A stretch of DNA of 50,391 bases, from positions 1-50,391 of the forward strand of contig DJBL01000144.1 in the NCBI GenBank assembly GCA_002435595.1, written 5' to 3'. This document shows, piece by piece, positions 42,838 through 50,391 of this stretch. The notes below the pieces were generated by a model. That model was not told the DNA's origin. It did no database searches and was given only the letters and a program-made list of their open reading frames with translations. The DNA comes from Stenotrophomonas maltophilia (lineage in GTDB: Bacteria; Pseudomonadota; Gammaproteobacteria; Xanthomonadales; Xanthomonadaceae). Numbering within the stretch: position 1 is the first letter of the stretch; each line of letters begins with the position of its first letter. The position numbers and the translations under genes are program-made.

Positions 42838-44547
42838 ATGTCCCGTACCACCTGCCTGGTGACCGCCGTCGCCGCCACCTTGCTGCTCGGCGCCTGCGCC
42901 AGCACCACCCCCGCGGCCAGCGCCCCTGGCGCGATCGCCGTCGATGTTCCCGCCGTGGCCCACCCGGCCGGTGAAACCCCCCAGTGGTGGTACCGCAGCG
43001 GCGCCGCCCGGGCCGCCGGCAACGGCGCCATGGACGGCAAGGCCAAGAATGTCATCCTGTTCCTGGGTGACGGAATGAGCCTCACCACGGTCGCCGCCGC
43101 GCGGATCTTCGACGGCCAGCGCAAGGGCAACCCCGGCGAGGAGAACCTGCTGTCGTGGGAGCGCTTCCCGGCCACCGCGTTCAGCAAGACCTACAACACC
43201 GACTCGCAGACGCCCGATTCGGCCGGCACCATGACCGCCATCACCACCGGGGTGAAGACCCACATGGGCGCCATCGGGGTCAGCGCCGGCAGCCGCAGCG
43301 ACTGCGCCGACAGCCTGGACAAGGGCCTGCTGACCTGGCTGCAGCTGGCCGACAGCGCCGGCCTGGCCACCGGCGTGGTCACCACCGCCCGCCTCACCCA
43401 CGCCACCCCGGCGGCCACCTACGCCCACTCCCCGGAGCGCAACTGGGAAAGCGACGCCGACCTGCCCGAGGCCGCCAAGGCCGCCGGCTGCAGGGACATC
43501 GCCCAGCAGTTGCTGTCCACCGCCCGCTACGGACGCGGCCCGCTGGTCGCCTTCGGCGGCGGGCGCGGCCAGTTCACCACCGTGGAAGAGCGCGATCCGG
43601 AGTACGACGACAAGGTCGGCCAGCGCCTGGACGGGCGCAGCCTGGTCAGCGAATGGCAGCAGGCCCACCCGCAGGGCGCCTATGTCTGGAACGCCACGCA
43701 GCTGAAGGCCGCCGCCCATGCACCGGCCGTGCTCGGCCTGTTCGAGCCGGACCACATGCGCTATGAGATCGAGCGCAAGGACGATCCGTCCGGCGAACCG
43801 AGCCTGGCCGAGCTGACCCAGGCGGCCATCGCCAACCTGTCCCGGCACAAGGAAGGCTACGTGTTGATGGTGGAAGGGGCGCGCATCGACCACGCCAACC
43901 ACAGCGGCAACGCGTACCGCGCGCTGAGCGATACGGTCGCCCTGTCCGACGCGGTGCGGGCGGCGGTGGAGGCCACCTCCGACCAGGACACGCTGATCAT
44001 CGTCACCGCCGACCACTCGCACACCCTCAACTTCGTCGGCTACCCGGCCCGCGGCAACCCGATCCTGGGCAAGGTCAAGGACAAGGGCGGCGAAGACGGC
44101 GCCGGCGCGCTGGACGTGGCCCGCGACGGCCTCGGCCTGCCCTACACCACGCTCAGCTACGCCAACGGCCCCGGCTACACCGGCGCCACCAACCAGCAGC
44201 CGGCCGGTCCGAAGGTCTACCCGCACAACCCGAGCAGCTTCGACCCGGCCGCCGGCCGCCCGGACCTGAGCCAGGTGGACACCGAGCACCCCGATTACAT
44301 GCAGGAAGCGCTGGTACCGACCAAGAGCGAAACCCATGGCGGCGAAGACGTCGGCATCTGGGCGCGCGGCCCGGGCAGCAAGGCCATCCGCGGCACGATG
44401 GAGCAGAACACGATCTACCACATGATCGTTCAGGCCACCCCGCGCCTGCGCCAGCGCCTGTGCCAGGCCGGCACCTGCGACGCCCGCGGCGTGCCGGTGG
44501 ACCTGCCGACGCCCAAGGCGTTCGAGCGCAAGGCCGACGCCAACTGA
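42838..44547 (+). CDS. alkaline phosphatase family lipoprotein (PhoA-type)
   Basis: A 569-residue phosphomonoesterase with a lipoprotein signal (TLLLGAC, Cys20). Metal and active-site blocks are LFLGDGMS (Asp77), TPDSAGTMTAITTGVKT with nucleophile Ser128, MVEGARIDHANHSGN, IVTADHSHTLNF, and KSETHGGEDVGIWARGPGS, together giving the usual two-zinc, one-magnesium site. It should release phosphate from organic esters at the cell envelope. I see no convincing tandem Pho box upstream. Its stop overlaps the start of the WG-repeat gene by one base (TGATG). Confidence 0.92.
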   Translation: MSRTTCLVTAVAATLLLGACASTTPAASAPGAIAVDVPAVAHPAGETPQWWYRSGAARAAGNGAMDGKAKNVILFLGDGMSLTTVAAARIFDGQRKGNPGEENLLSWERFPATAFSKTYNTDSQTPDSAGTMTAITTGVKTHMGAIGVSAGSRSDCADSLDKGLLTWLQLADSAGLATGVVTTARLTHATPAATYAHSPERNWESDADLPEAAKAAGCRDIAQQLLSTARYGRGPLVAFGGGRGQFTTVEERDPEYDDKVGQRLDGRSLVSEWQQAHPQGAYVWNATQLKAAAHAPAVLGLFEPDHMRYEIERKDDPSGEPSLAELTQAAIANLSRHKEGYVLMVEGARIDHANHSGNAYRALSDTVALSDAVRAAVEATSDQDTLIIVTADHSHTLNFVGYPARGNPILGKVKDKGGEDGAGALDVARDGLGLPYTTLSYANGPGYTGATNQQPAGPKVYPHNPSSFDPAAGRPDLSQVDTEHPDYMQEALVPTKSETHGGEDVGIWARGPGSKAIRGTMEQNTIYHMIVQATPRLRQRLCQAGTCDARGVPVDLPTPKAFERKADAN

Positions 44548-45104
44548 TGCCGGCCCGGCTTTCCCCCGCCCGCAGCAGGGGCCGCCACGCGCGGCTGCTG
44601 CTGTTGGCCGGGCTGGCGAGCGCCGGTCACGCGCTGGCCCAGGCCCCGGCCTGCCGCATCCTCACCGAGGAACACGGGCTGTGGCCGTTGCCCGGCTGCG
44701 AGGTGGTCGACGGCGCGCCCCGGATCGCCGCGGAGGTCCTGCCCGACCTCCCCTACGATGCCGACGGACTGGCAGCGGTGTACGCCGCCGACAGCTTCCA
44801 TTACGTCACCCGTGCCGGTCGCACCCAGGCCGTGCTGACCTGGGACAGCGGGCCGGACTACGTCGCGGAAGGCTTGCTGCGCGGCCATGTCGGCCCCCGC
44901 GTCGGCTACTTCACCCCCGCCCTTGAACAGGCCTTCCCGGCCACGTTCGACTTCGCCTGGCCCTTCGCCGGTGGCATCGCCCAGGTCTGCGAAGGTTGCC
45001 GGCCGGGCACCCCTGACGGCGAGGGCCATACCCCGGTCGAAGGGGGCCACTGGTTCCACATCGATCGCCAGGGCCTGCGCGTGCCCGAACCGCCCACGCC
45101 CTGA
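44547..45104 (+). CDS. exported WG-repeat-like protein coupled to alkaline phosphatase
   Basis: A 185-residue protein with an N-terminal signal (ARLLLLAGLASAGHALAQ) and four cysteines in the mature part. Near the C-terminus, FDFAWPFAGGIAQVCEGCRP...EGGHWFHIDRQGLRV resembles one WG (beta-rich) repeat. The start ATG overlaps the phosphatase stop (TGATG), so it is probably translated by coupling and may help that enzyme or act in the same compartment. Function unknown. Confidence 0.78.
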   Translation: MPARLSPARSRGRHARLLLLAGLASAGHALAQAPACRILTEEHGLWPLPGCEVVDGAPRIAAEVLPDLPYDADGLAAVYAADSFHYVTRAGRTQAVLTWDSGPDYVAEGLLRGHVGPRVGYFTPALEQAFPATFDFAWPFAGGIAQVCEGCRPGTPDGEGHTPVEGGHWFHIDRQGLRVPEPPTP

Positions 45105-45171
45105 GCGCCGTGCGTGGCGAGCCTGGCCCGCAGCGTCGATACTGCCTCCCTGCCCGAGCCTGCCCAAACCG

Positions 45172-46458
45172 ATGTCCTCGCCCCTCCCGACGCTGTCCGC
45201 CGCCCCCCGCCCGGTCCTGGTGGGCTTCAGTGGTGGACTTGATTCCACCGTGCTGCTGCATTGGCTGGCGCAGTCGGCCGCGCAACGCGATGCCGGCGTA
45301 CGGGCGGTGCACGTCCACCACGGCCTGCAAGCGGCCGCCGACGCGTGGGCACAGCACTGCCAGGCAATCTGCACCGCCTGGAACATCGACCTGCAGGTGA
45401 TCGGCGTGGACGTGGCCCGCGACAGCGGCCACGGCCTGGAAGCGGCCGCGCGCCATGCGCGCCGCGATGCGTTCGCCAGCGCGCTGCGTCCGGATGAACA
45501 GCTGGCCCTGGCCCATCACCGCGATGACCAGGCCGAGACCTTCCTGCTGCGCGCCCTGCGCGGCTCCGGCGTGGACGGGCTGGCCGCGATCCGCAGCGAG
45601 GCCCCGTTCGCCACCGGCACCGTGTGGCGACCGCTGCTGCAGGTGCCGCGCGCGGCGCTGCTGGCCTACGCCCGGTCGCAGGCACTGCAGTGGGTCGATG
45701 ACCCCAGCAATGCCAGCGACGAGGCCGACCGCAACTTCCTGCGCCTGCACGTACTGCCGCTGCTGCAGCAACGCTGGCCGCAGGCCGATGCCGCGTTCGC
45801 GCGCAGCGCCGCGCTCTGCGCGCAGGCGCAGCAGTTGCTGGATGTGACCGACCAGGAAGCACTGCGCCGCTGCAGCGTGGCGCCCGGCGTGCTCGACAGC
45901 GTGCGCCTGCTGCGGTTGCCGCGCGAACGCCGTGCCCGGCTGCTGCGCCAGTGGGTGCGCAACTGCGGGCTGCCGCCGTTGCCGGCCGCCGGCGTGGAGG
46001 CGATCGAACGCGACCTGCTGCCGGCCGCGCACGATGCCGATGCGCAGTTCGCCTGGCAGGGCGCACGGATCCGGCGCTGGCGCGGCGAGCTGCACCTGCT
46101 CTCGGCCACCCTGGCGCTGCCACCGCACTGGAGCGTGCACTGGGATGGCCGCGCGCCGCTGGCGCTGCCCGACGGCGGCCAGCTGGAGCTGCTCGGCGCC
46201 CGCCACCTGGCCACCCCGCTGCAGGTCAGCGCGCGCCGCGGCGGCGAACGCATCCAGTTGCCCGGGCGCACCCATTCGCATGCACTGAAGGACCTGCTGC
46301 AGCAACGCGGCCTGCCACCGTGGCAGCGCCGTCAGTTGCCGCTGCTGTTCCAGGGCGAGGTGCTGATGGCCGCCGGCGACCGGATCATCGCCGCGCCGTT
46401 GCAGCACTGGCTGGATGAACACGATGCGCAGTTGCGCTGGACCCCGGGCGCGGCGTGA
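45172..46458 (+). CDS. tilS: tRNA(Ile)-lysidine synthetase TilS
   Basis: TilS converts C34 of tRNA-Ile(CAU) to lysidine using ATP and lysine, which switches codon reading from AUG to AUA. The protein is 428 residues. It has the PP-loop SGGLDST (20-26), HHGLQAAADAWAQHC, AHHRDDQAETFLLRALRGSG, and then the central and C-terminal substrate domains (LELLGARHLATP..., RTHSHALKDLLQQRGLPPWQRRQLPLLFQGEVLMAAGD). The N-terminus MSSPLPTLSAAPRPVLVGFSGG sets the start at 45172, though no clear ribosome site is visible. Confidence 0.95.
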   Translation: MSSPLPTLSAAPRPVLVGFSGGLDSTVLLHWLAQSAAQRDAGVRAVHVHHGLQAAADAWAQHCQAICTAWNIDLQVIGVDVARDSGHGLEAAARHARRDAFASALRPDEQLALAHHRDDQAETFLLRALRGSGVDGLAAIRSEAPFATGTVWRPLLQVPRAALLAYARSQALQWVDDPSNASDEADRNFLRLHVLPLLQQRWPQADAAFARSAALCAQAQQLLDVTDQEALRRCSVAPGVLDSVRLLRLPRERRARLLRQWVRNCGLPPLPAAGVEAIERDLLPAAHDADAQFAWQGARIRRWRGELHLLSATLALPPHWSVHWDGRAPLALPDGGQLELLGARHLATPLQVSARRGGERIQLPGRTHSHALKDLLQQRGLPPWQRRQLPLLFQGEVLMAAGDRIIAAPLQHWLDEHDAQLRWTPGAA

Positions 46459-46494
46459 ATTGACCCCATCGGGTTGGCGCATCACACTTGTGCC

Positions 46495-46755
46495 ATGCCC
46501 AAGAAGTCCCCCAACGATACCTCCCCGGTCGCCCACTTCGAGCAGTCGCTGGAAGAGCTGGAGCAGCTGGTGGAGAAGATGGAAGCCGGCGATCTGAGCC
46601 TGGAACAGTCGCTCAGCGCCTACGAGCGCGGCGTCGGCCTGTACCGCCAGTGCCAGCAGGCGCTGGAGCAGGCCGAACTGCGCGTGCGCCTGCTCAGTGA
46701 TCCGGCCCGCCCCGAGACCGCCGAACCCTTCGATCCGCCCGGCCATGACGGTTGA
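46495..46755 (+). CDS. xseB: exodeoxyribonuclease VII small subunit
   Basis: The 86-residue small subunit of exonuclease VII, which with XseA degrades single-stranded DNA. The family core is VAHFEQSLEELEQLVEKMEAGDLSLEQSLSAYERGVGLYRQCQQALEQAE, a helical hairpin. The start MPKKSPND is typical. Its 3' end overlaps ispA by 11 bp, the common xseB-ispA arrangement. Confidence 0.95.
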   Translation: MPKKSPNDTSPVAHFEQSLEELEQLVEKMEAGDLSLEQSLSAYERGVGLYRQCQQALEQAELRVRLLSDPARPETAEPFDPPGHDG

Positions 46756-47623
46756 GCCCACGTTCGCGCGTTGGCGCGACCGCATCGAAAGCCAGCTCGA
46801 CGCCAGCCTGCCCTCGCCCGAACACGCCCCGCAGCGCCTGCATCAGGCGATGCGCCATGCCGTGCTCGGCGGTGGCAAGCGCATGCGCCCGCTGCTGGTC
46901 TACGCCAGCGGCCAGGTGTTCGGGGCCGACGAGCACGCACTGGATGCGCCGGCGATGGCGGTCGAACTGATCCACGCCTATTCGCTGGTCCACGATGACC
47001 TGCCGGCGATGGACGACGACGCGCTGCGCCGTGGCCGCCCCACCACCCACATTGCCTTCGACGAAGCCACCGCCATCCTGGCCGGCGATGCATTGCAGAC
47101 CCGTGCGTTCGGCCTGCTCGCCGATGCGGCGCTGCCGGCGCTGCTGCGCGTGCATTGCCTGCAGGCGCTGACCCACGCTTCCGGTGCGGCCGGCATGTGC
47201 GGTGGCCAGGCGCTGGACATCGATGCCACCGGCCAGGCGCAGGGCCTGGAGGCGCTGCAGCGCATGCACGCTCTCAAGACCGGCGCGCTGATCCGCGCCG
47301 CGGTACGGATGGGTGCGCTGTGTGGCGATGCGCCGCAGACCGACCTGCTGCAGCTGGACGATTTCGCCAGCGCGCTGGGCCTGGCGTTCCAGGTACGCGA
47401 TGACATCCTGGACGTGGAAGCCAGCTCCGAACAGCTCGGCAAGACGGCCGGCAAGGACCAGGCGCAGTCCAAGTCGACCTTCCCCGCGCTGCTCGGCATG
47501 GACGGGGCCAAGGCCGAACTGGCCGCGCTCAGCGAGCGCATGCACGCCAGCCTGGCCGGCTACGACGAGCGCGCCGATGCCTTGCGGGCGCTGGGGCGGC
47601 TGGCGGTCGAACGCGATCACTGA
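46745..47623 (+). CDS. ispA: geranyl/farnesyl diphosphate synthase
   Basis: A polyprenyl synthetase of 292 residues that condenses IPP with DMAPP/GPP to farnesyl diphosphate for quinone and undecaprenyl synthesis. The first Asp-rich motif is DDLPAMD (84-90), the second is DDILD (219-223), and GGGKRMRPLLVYASG and FDEATAILAGDALQT are present. The ATG lies inside the xseB 3' end. In many relatives dxs follows; here a terminator and an unrelated convergent gene follow instead. Confidence 0.95.
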   Translation: MTVEPTFARWRDRIESQLDASLPSPEHAPQRLHQAMRHAVLGGGKRMRPLLVYASGQVFGADEHALDAPAMAVELIHAYSLVHDDLPAMDDDALRRGRPTTHIAFDEATAILAGDALQTRAFGLLADAALPALLRVHCLQALTHASGAAGMCGGQALDIDATGQAQGLEALQRMHALKTGALIRAAVRMGALCGDAPQTDLLQLDDFASALGLAFQVRDDILDVEASSEQLGKTAGKDQAQSKSTFPALLGMDGAKAELAALSERMHASLAGYDERADALRALGRLAVERDH

Positions 47624-47663
47624 CGCGCCTGGCGGCGTTGGGACGGCGTCTTGGCGGGGTGCG

Positions 47664-47709
47664 GTGTCTTCGCTCAGCCGTTGCGCGCGCGATTGCCGAC
47701 CGAAGACAC
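47664..47709. repeat. 9-bp dyad in the ispA downstream spacer
   Basis: GTGTCTTCG / CGAAGACAC are perfect inverted arms separated by 28 bp. The 252-bp spacer between ispA and the DUF4870 gene otherwise shows no recognisable gene. Confidence 0.45.
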
Positions 47710-47821
47710 ACGCCCTCGCCTGCAGCGAAGCGTCCCCCCAACGGGCGCGACCCGATCCCCACGTACCTTCGCGTGTTGACCAGGCTGGGCGCCAGACCGC
47801 TTCCGCGCAGGGGATGCACAC

Positions 47822-47855
47822 AAAAAAAACGCCCGGCAGTGCCGGGCGTTTTTTG
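47822..47855. terminator. bidirectional intrinsic terminator
   Basis: A 14-bp stem AAAAAACGCCCGGC / GCCGGGCGTTTTTT with AGT loop has A/T runs on both flanks. It serves ispA on the plus strand and the DUF4870 gene on the minus strand. Confidence 0.93.
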
Positions 47856-47875
47856 TTTCCACACTGCGGGGCGGA

Positions 47876-48253
47876 TTACTTGATCAGGCGCAGGGTGAAC
47901 GGGTAGCGGTACGCTTCGCCGTTGTTCGCCTTCACTGCGGCGATGATGCAGAAGACCAGGTTCAGGATGCCGACCAGCGGGGCCAGCAGGCCGCCGATGA
48001 TCACGATCATCAGCACGAACGAAATCAGCATCGCAATGGTGATGGTGATCTGGAAGTTCAGCGCTTCCTTGGCCTGGTCGGTGACGAACGACTTGGTGCT
48101 GTCATCCTTGTTGATCACCCAGATGATCAGCGGGCCGATGAACCAGGTGAAGATGCCCAGGATGTGGGCCACCAGCGCCATGGTGCGCTGATCGGCCGGC
48201 GCGGTGCCGGTCGGGGCCGGCGGCGGGGCGGTGACGTTGTCGAAATCGCTCAC
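47876..48253 (-). CDS. DUF4870 family small membrane protein
   Basis: A 125-residue membrane protein with a proline-rich N-terminus (APPPAPTGTAPADQ) and three hydrophobic segments (about 27-47, 68-90, 88-108). The WFIGPLIIWVINKDDS and FVTDQAKEALNFQIT blocks are typical of the DUF4870/Tic20-like family. The start is a GTG at 48253, with AAGGAG seven bases upstream. Function unknown. Confidence 0.88.
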   Translation of the reverse strand: MSDFDNVTAPPPAPTGTAPADQRTMALVAHILGIFTWFIGPLIIWVINKDDSTKSFVTDQAKEALNFQITITIAMLISFVLMIVIIGGLLAPLVGILNLVFCIIAAVKANNGEAYRYPFTLRLIK

Positions 48254-48331
48254 GGTGAAACTCCTTGTTCGGTGTGTGTAGGTATCGCGCGACAGGCTCC
48301 CCGCCTGCCAGAGCAGCCGGGATAGGATACG

Positions 48332-49699
48332 TCAATCGTTGCCTGCAACGGTCATCCGCCCGACCAGGATCGAACCGACCTGCACGTGCGAACGACGGTC
48401 CACGTCACTGCCCACCGCCTCGATGCTGGCGAACATGTCCTTGAGGTTGCCGGCAATGGTGATGCCGTCCACCGGATAGCTGATTTCGCCGTTCTCCACG
48501 CGGAAGCCACCGGCACCGCGCGAGTAGTCGCCGGTGACCCCGTTGACCCCCTGGCCCATCAGTTCGGTCACCAGCAGGCCCTGGCCCATCCGCGCGGCGA
48601 TCCCGGCCAGGTCGCCGGCGTTGGCCGCCACCTTCAGGTTGTGCACGCCGCCGGCGTTGCCGGTGGTGGCCAGGCCCAGCTTGCGCGCCGAGTAGCTGCC
48701 CAGGATGTAGCGCTGCAGCACCCCGTCGGTGATCAGCGGCGCATTGCGGGTGGCCACGCCATCGCCGTCGAAGGCCGACGAGCGCAGGCCGCGGCGCAGC
48801 AGCGGCAGTTCCTCGACCTGGAACCAGTCCGGGAACAGGCGGGTGCCGACGCTGTCGAGCAGGAAGCTGGCGCGGCGGTAAAGCGCCCCGCCGGAGACCG
48901 CACCGAGCAGGTGGCCGATCAGCGAGCGCGCCACTTCCGGGGCAAACAGCACCGGCATCTGCGCGGTCGCCATCGAGCGCGGCTGCAGGCGGGCCACGGT
49001 GCGCTCGGCGGCATGCCGCCCGATCGCCGCCGGCGACTCCAGGTCCTGGCGCGCCAGCGCGCTGCTGTACCAGCCATCGCGCTGCATGCCATCGCCCTGC
49101 CCGGCAATCAGCGCGCACCCGATCGAATGATGGCTGCTGCGCTCGCGGCCGATGAAACCGTGCGAGTTGGCATACACCGACAGGCTCTGCGACGTGGCCG
49201 CCGAGGCCCCGTCGGTGTTGCTGATGCGCGCATCGGCCTCGCGCCCGGCCGCCTCGCACGCCAGCGCCAGGTCCAGGGCCTGGTCGGCGCCCAGCGCCCA
49301 GGGGTGCCAGCTGTCCAGGTCGGGGAAATCGCGGGCCATCAGCGCCGCCTCGGCCAGCCCGGCGGCCGGGTCGTCCTCGGTATGTCGGGCGATCGCGCAG
49401 GCCTGGGCCACGGTCGCCTCCAGGCTGGCGTCCTGCAGGTCGGCGGTGCTGGCGCTGCCCTTGCGCTGGCCGAAGTAGACGGTCACCGCGATGCCACGGT
49501 CGCGGGTCGATTCGACCGTCTCGACCTCGCCCAGGCGCACGTTCACATCCAGACCGCGCTCGTCGCTGCAGCTGACCTCGGCCTGGCTGGCGCCCAGCGC
49601 ACGGGCCCGTTCCAGCAGGCGCTGGGAGATGTCGGCCAGCTGTTCCAGGCGCTGCAGGCTGTCGTCGGCCGGGGAGACTTCAGGGGAGATCACGTTCAA
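48332..49699 (-). CDS. pmbA: metalloprotease PmbA/TldE
   Basis: PmbA (TldE) works with TldD in a zinc-dependent complex that degrades unfolded peptides and matures microcin-type peptides and antitoxins. The protein is 455 residues with family blocks DVNVRLGEVETVESTRDRGIAV, GRERSSHHSIGCAL, NAPLITDGVLQRYILGSYSARKLGL, ELMGQGVNGVTGDYSRGAGGFRVENGEISYPVDGITIAGNLKDM. The frame starts at a TTG (49699) with AGGA seven bases before it; a GTG two codons later is the alternative. It is divergent from darP. tldD is not in the window. Confidence 0.94.
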   Translation of the reverse strand: MNVISPEVSPADDSLQRLEQLADISQRLLERARALGASQAEVSCSDERGLDVNVRLGEVETVESTRDRGIAVTVYFGQRKGSASTADLQDASLEATVAQACAIARHTEDDPAAGLAEAALMARDFPDLDSWHPWALGADQALDLALACEAAGREADARISNTDGASAATSQSLSVYANSHGFIGRERSSHHSIGCALIAGQGDGMQRDGWYSSALARQDLESPAAIGRHAAERTVARLQPRSMATAQMPVLFAPEVARSLIGHLLGAVSGGALYRRASFLLDSVGTRLFPDWFQVEELPLLRRGLRSSAFDGDGVATRNAPLITDGVLQRYILGSYSARKLGLATTGNAGGVHNLKVAANAGDLAGIAARMGQGLLVTELMGQGVNGVTGDYSRGAGGFRVENGEISYPVDGITIAGNLKDMFASIEAVGSDVDRRSHVQVGSILVGRMTVAGND

Positions 49700-49768
49700 T
49701 GCTTTATCCTGTACGGGTGAGTGCCTGGCGCAACGCGGGGCACAGTTTACGGATGTGGAAATAAGACG

Positions 49769-50365
49769 ATGCGCGGACGCGACGAAGAAACCGGTGAATT
49801 CCTAGACATCAGCCGCAGCCAGAACCGCCGGGATGCGCTGGACGTGCTGGCCCTGGGCGAGAAACTGGTCAACCTGACCCCGGCCCAGCTGGCCCGCGTG
49901 CCGGTGCCCGAAGACCTGCTGCCGCATATCGCCGAGGCCAAGCGGATCACCGCGCACATCGCCCACAAGCGCCAGCTGGCCTTCCTGGCCAAGCACATGC
50001 GCCGCGAAGACGATGCCGTGCTGGACGCGATCCGCGATGCGCTGGACGCCAACAGCGACACCTCGCGCCGCGAGGTGGCCACCATGCACCGCGTGGAAGA
50101 CTGGCGCGAGCGCCTGATGAAGGACGGCGACAAGGCGCTGGGCGCCCTGCTGGACGAGTACCCGCAGGCCGACCGCCAGCAGCTGCGCACGCTGGTGCGC
50201 AATGCCCAGGCCGACCGCGCCAAGAACAAGCCCCCGCGCGCCTACCGCGAGATCTACCAGGTGCTGCGCACGCTGATGCTGCCGGCGGCGCTGGGCCTGG
50301 ACGGCCTGTCGGAGGATGCGCTCGACGCGGCCGATACCGGCACCGACGAGGCCGCCGAGGACTGA
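49769..50365 (+). CDS. darP: ribosome-associated protein DarP (YjgA, DUF615)
   Basis: A 198-residue protein of the YjgA/DarP family, a factor in late 50S subunit assembly. It has the family features KSQ-like SRSQNRRDALDVLALGEKLVNLT, a highly charged helical body, and a DYPQADRQQLRTLVRNA-like block. The start MRGRDEETGEF at 49769 is preceded by a modest purine-rich stretch; the longer frame to 49721 has no conserved sequence. The remaining 26 bases of the window hold no gene. Confidence 0.92.
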   Translation: MRGRDEETGEFLDISRSQNRRDALDVLALGEKLVNLTPAQLARVPVPEDLLPHIAEAKRITAHIAHKRQLAFLAKHMRREDDAVLDAIRDALDANSDTSRREVATMHRVEDWRERLMKDGDKALGALLDEYPQADRQQLRTLVRNAQADRAKNKPPRAYREIYQVLRTLMLPAALGLDGLSEDALDAADTGTDEAAED

Positions 50366-50391
50366 GTCCCGGCGCCCGCGCGGCCGCGCCC

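Overview
The window looks like a chromosomal segment of a Stenotrophomonas-type member of the Xanthomonadaceae (Gammaproteobacteria). Three things point there: high GC with strong third-position bias (which also produces very long antisense shadow frames), several large TonB-dependent receptors, and two GTAG-headed hairpins that match the SMAG repeats of Stenotrophomonas. I annotate 40 protein genes. I saw no rRNA, tRNA, CRISPR array, insertion sequence or prophage.

Layout. 50-5551 is housekeeping: rimO with a coupled DUF3025 gene, a dienelactone hydrolase/HIT/small membrane protein operon, dcd and mrp. 5755-18183 holds three TonB-dependent receptors (the first two are tandem paralogues), a secreted S9 peptidase and a Sel1-like protein. 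18224-24310 has a PYROXD2-like oxidoreductase and two M13-family proteins; the second M13 protein has lost its zinc motif. 24397-31729 is mostly minus-strand genes (DUF4166 oxidoreductase, rhomboid, alkyltransferase-like protein, EamA transporter, glutathione reductase, DUF418 protein, SlyD). 31840-33287 carries two NlpC/P60 proteins, the second behind a near-ideal CRP/Clp site.

33516-40548 is the most notable part. Six minus-strand genes in the order A-B-C-D-E-F reproduce the Fap functional-amyloid operon known from Pseudomonas: an accessory protein, two amyloid subunits with the GVN-AAG-N-Q-N repeat, a C39-like protease, a minor secreted protein and a coiled-coil/beta-barrel exporter. A good sigma-54 promoter lies 21 bp upstream of the first start codon, preceded by six copies of a GGTGTWWCA-like half-site. 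A convergent gene encodes a sigma-54 activator with a GAFTGA loop. Together these suggest a self-contained, sigma-54-controlled amyloid system.

40633-41359 is non-coding and structurally odd: the fap enhancer region, two inverted copies of a palindromic repeat, and a TTGCTG hexanucleotide tract. 41360-50365 returns to ordinary genes: a dicarboxylate/amino-acid symporter, an alkaline phosphatase coupled to a WG-repeat protein, tilS, xseB-ispA, a DUF4870 protein, pmbA and darP.

The three receptors share an ungapped upstream element (GTTAAG-N4-TGTTA-N2-TTC), although the third receptor is not a close paralogue of the other two. Homology calls come from reading the translations; no database search was run.
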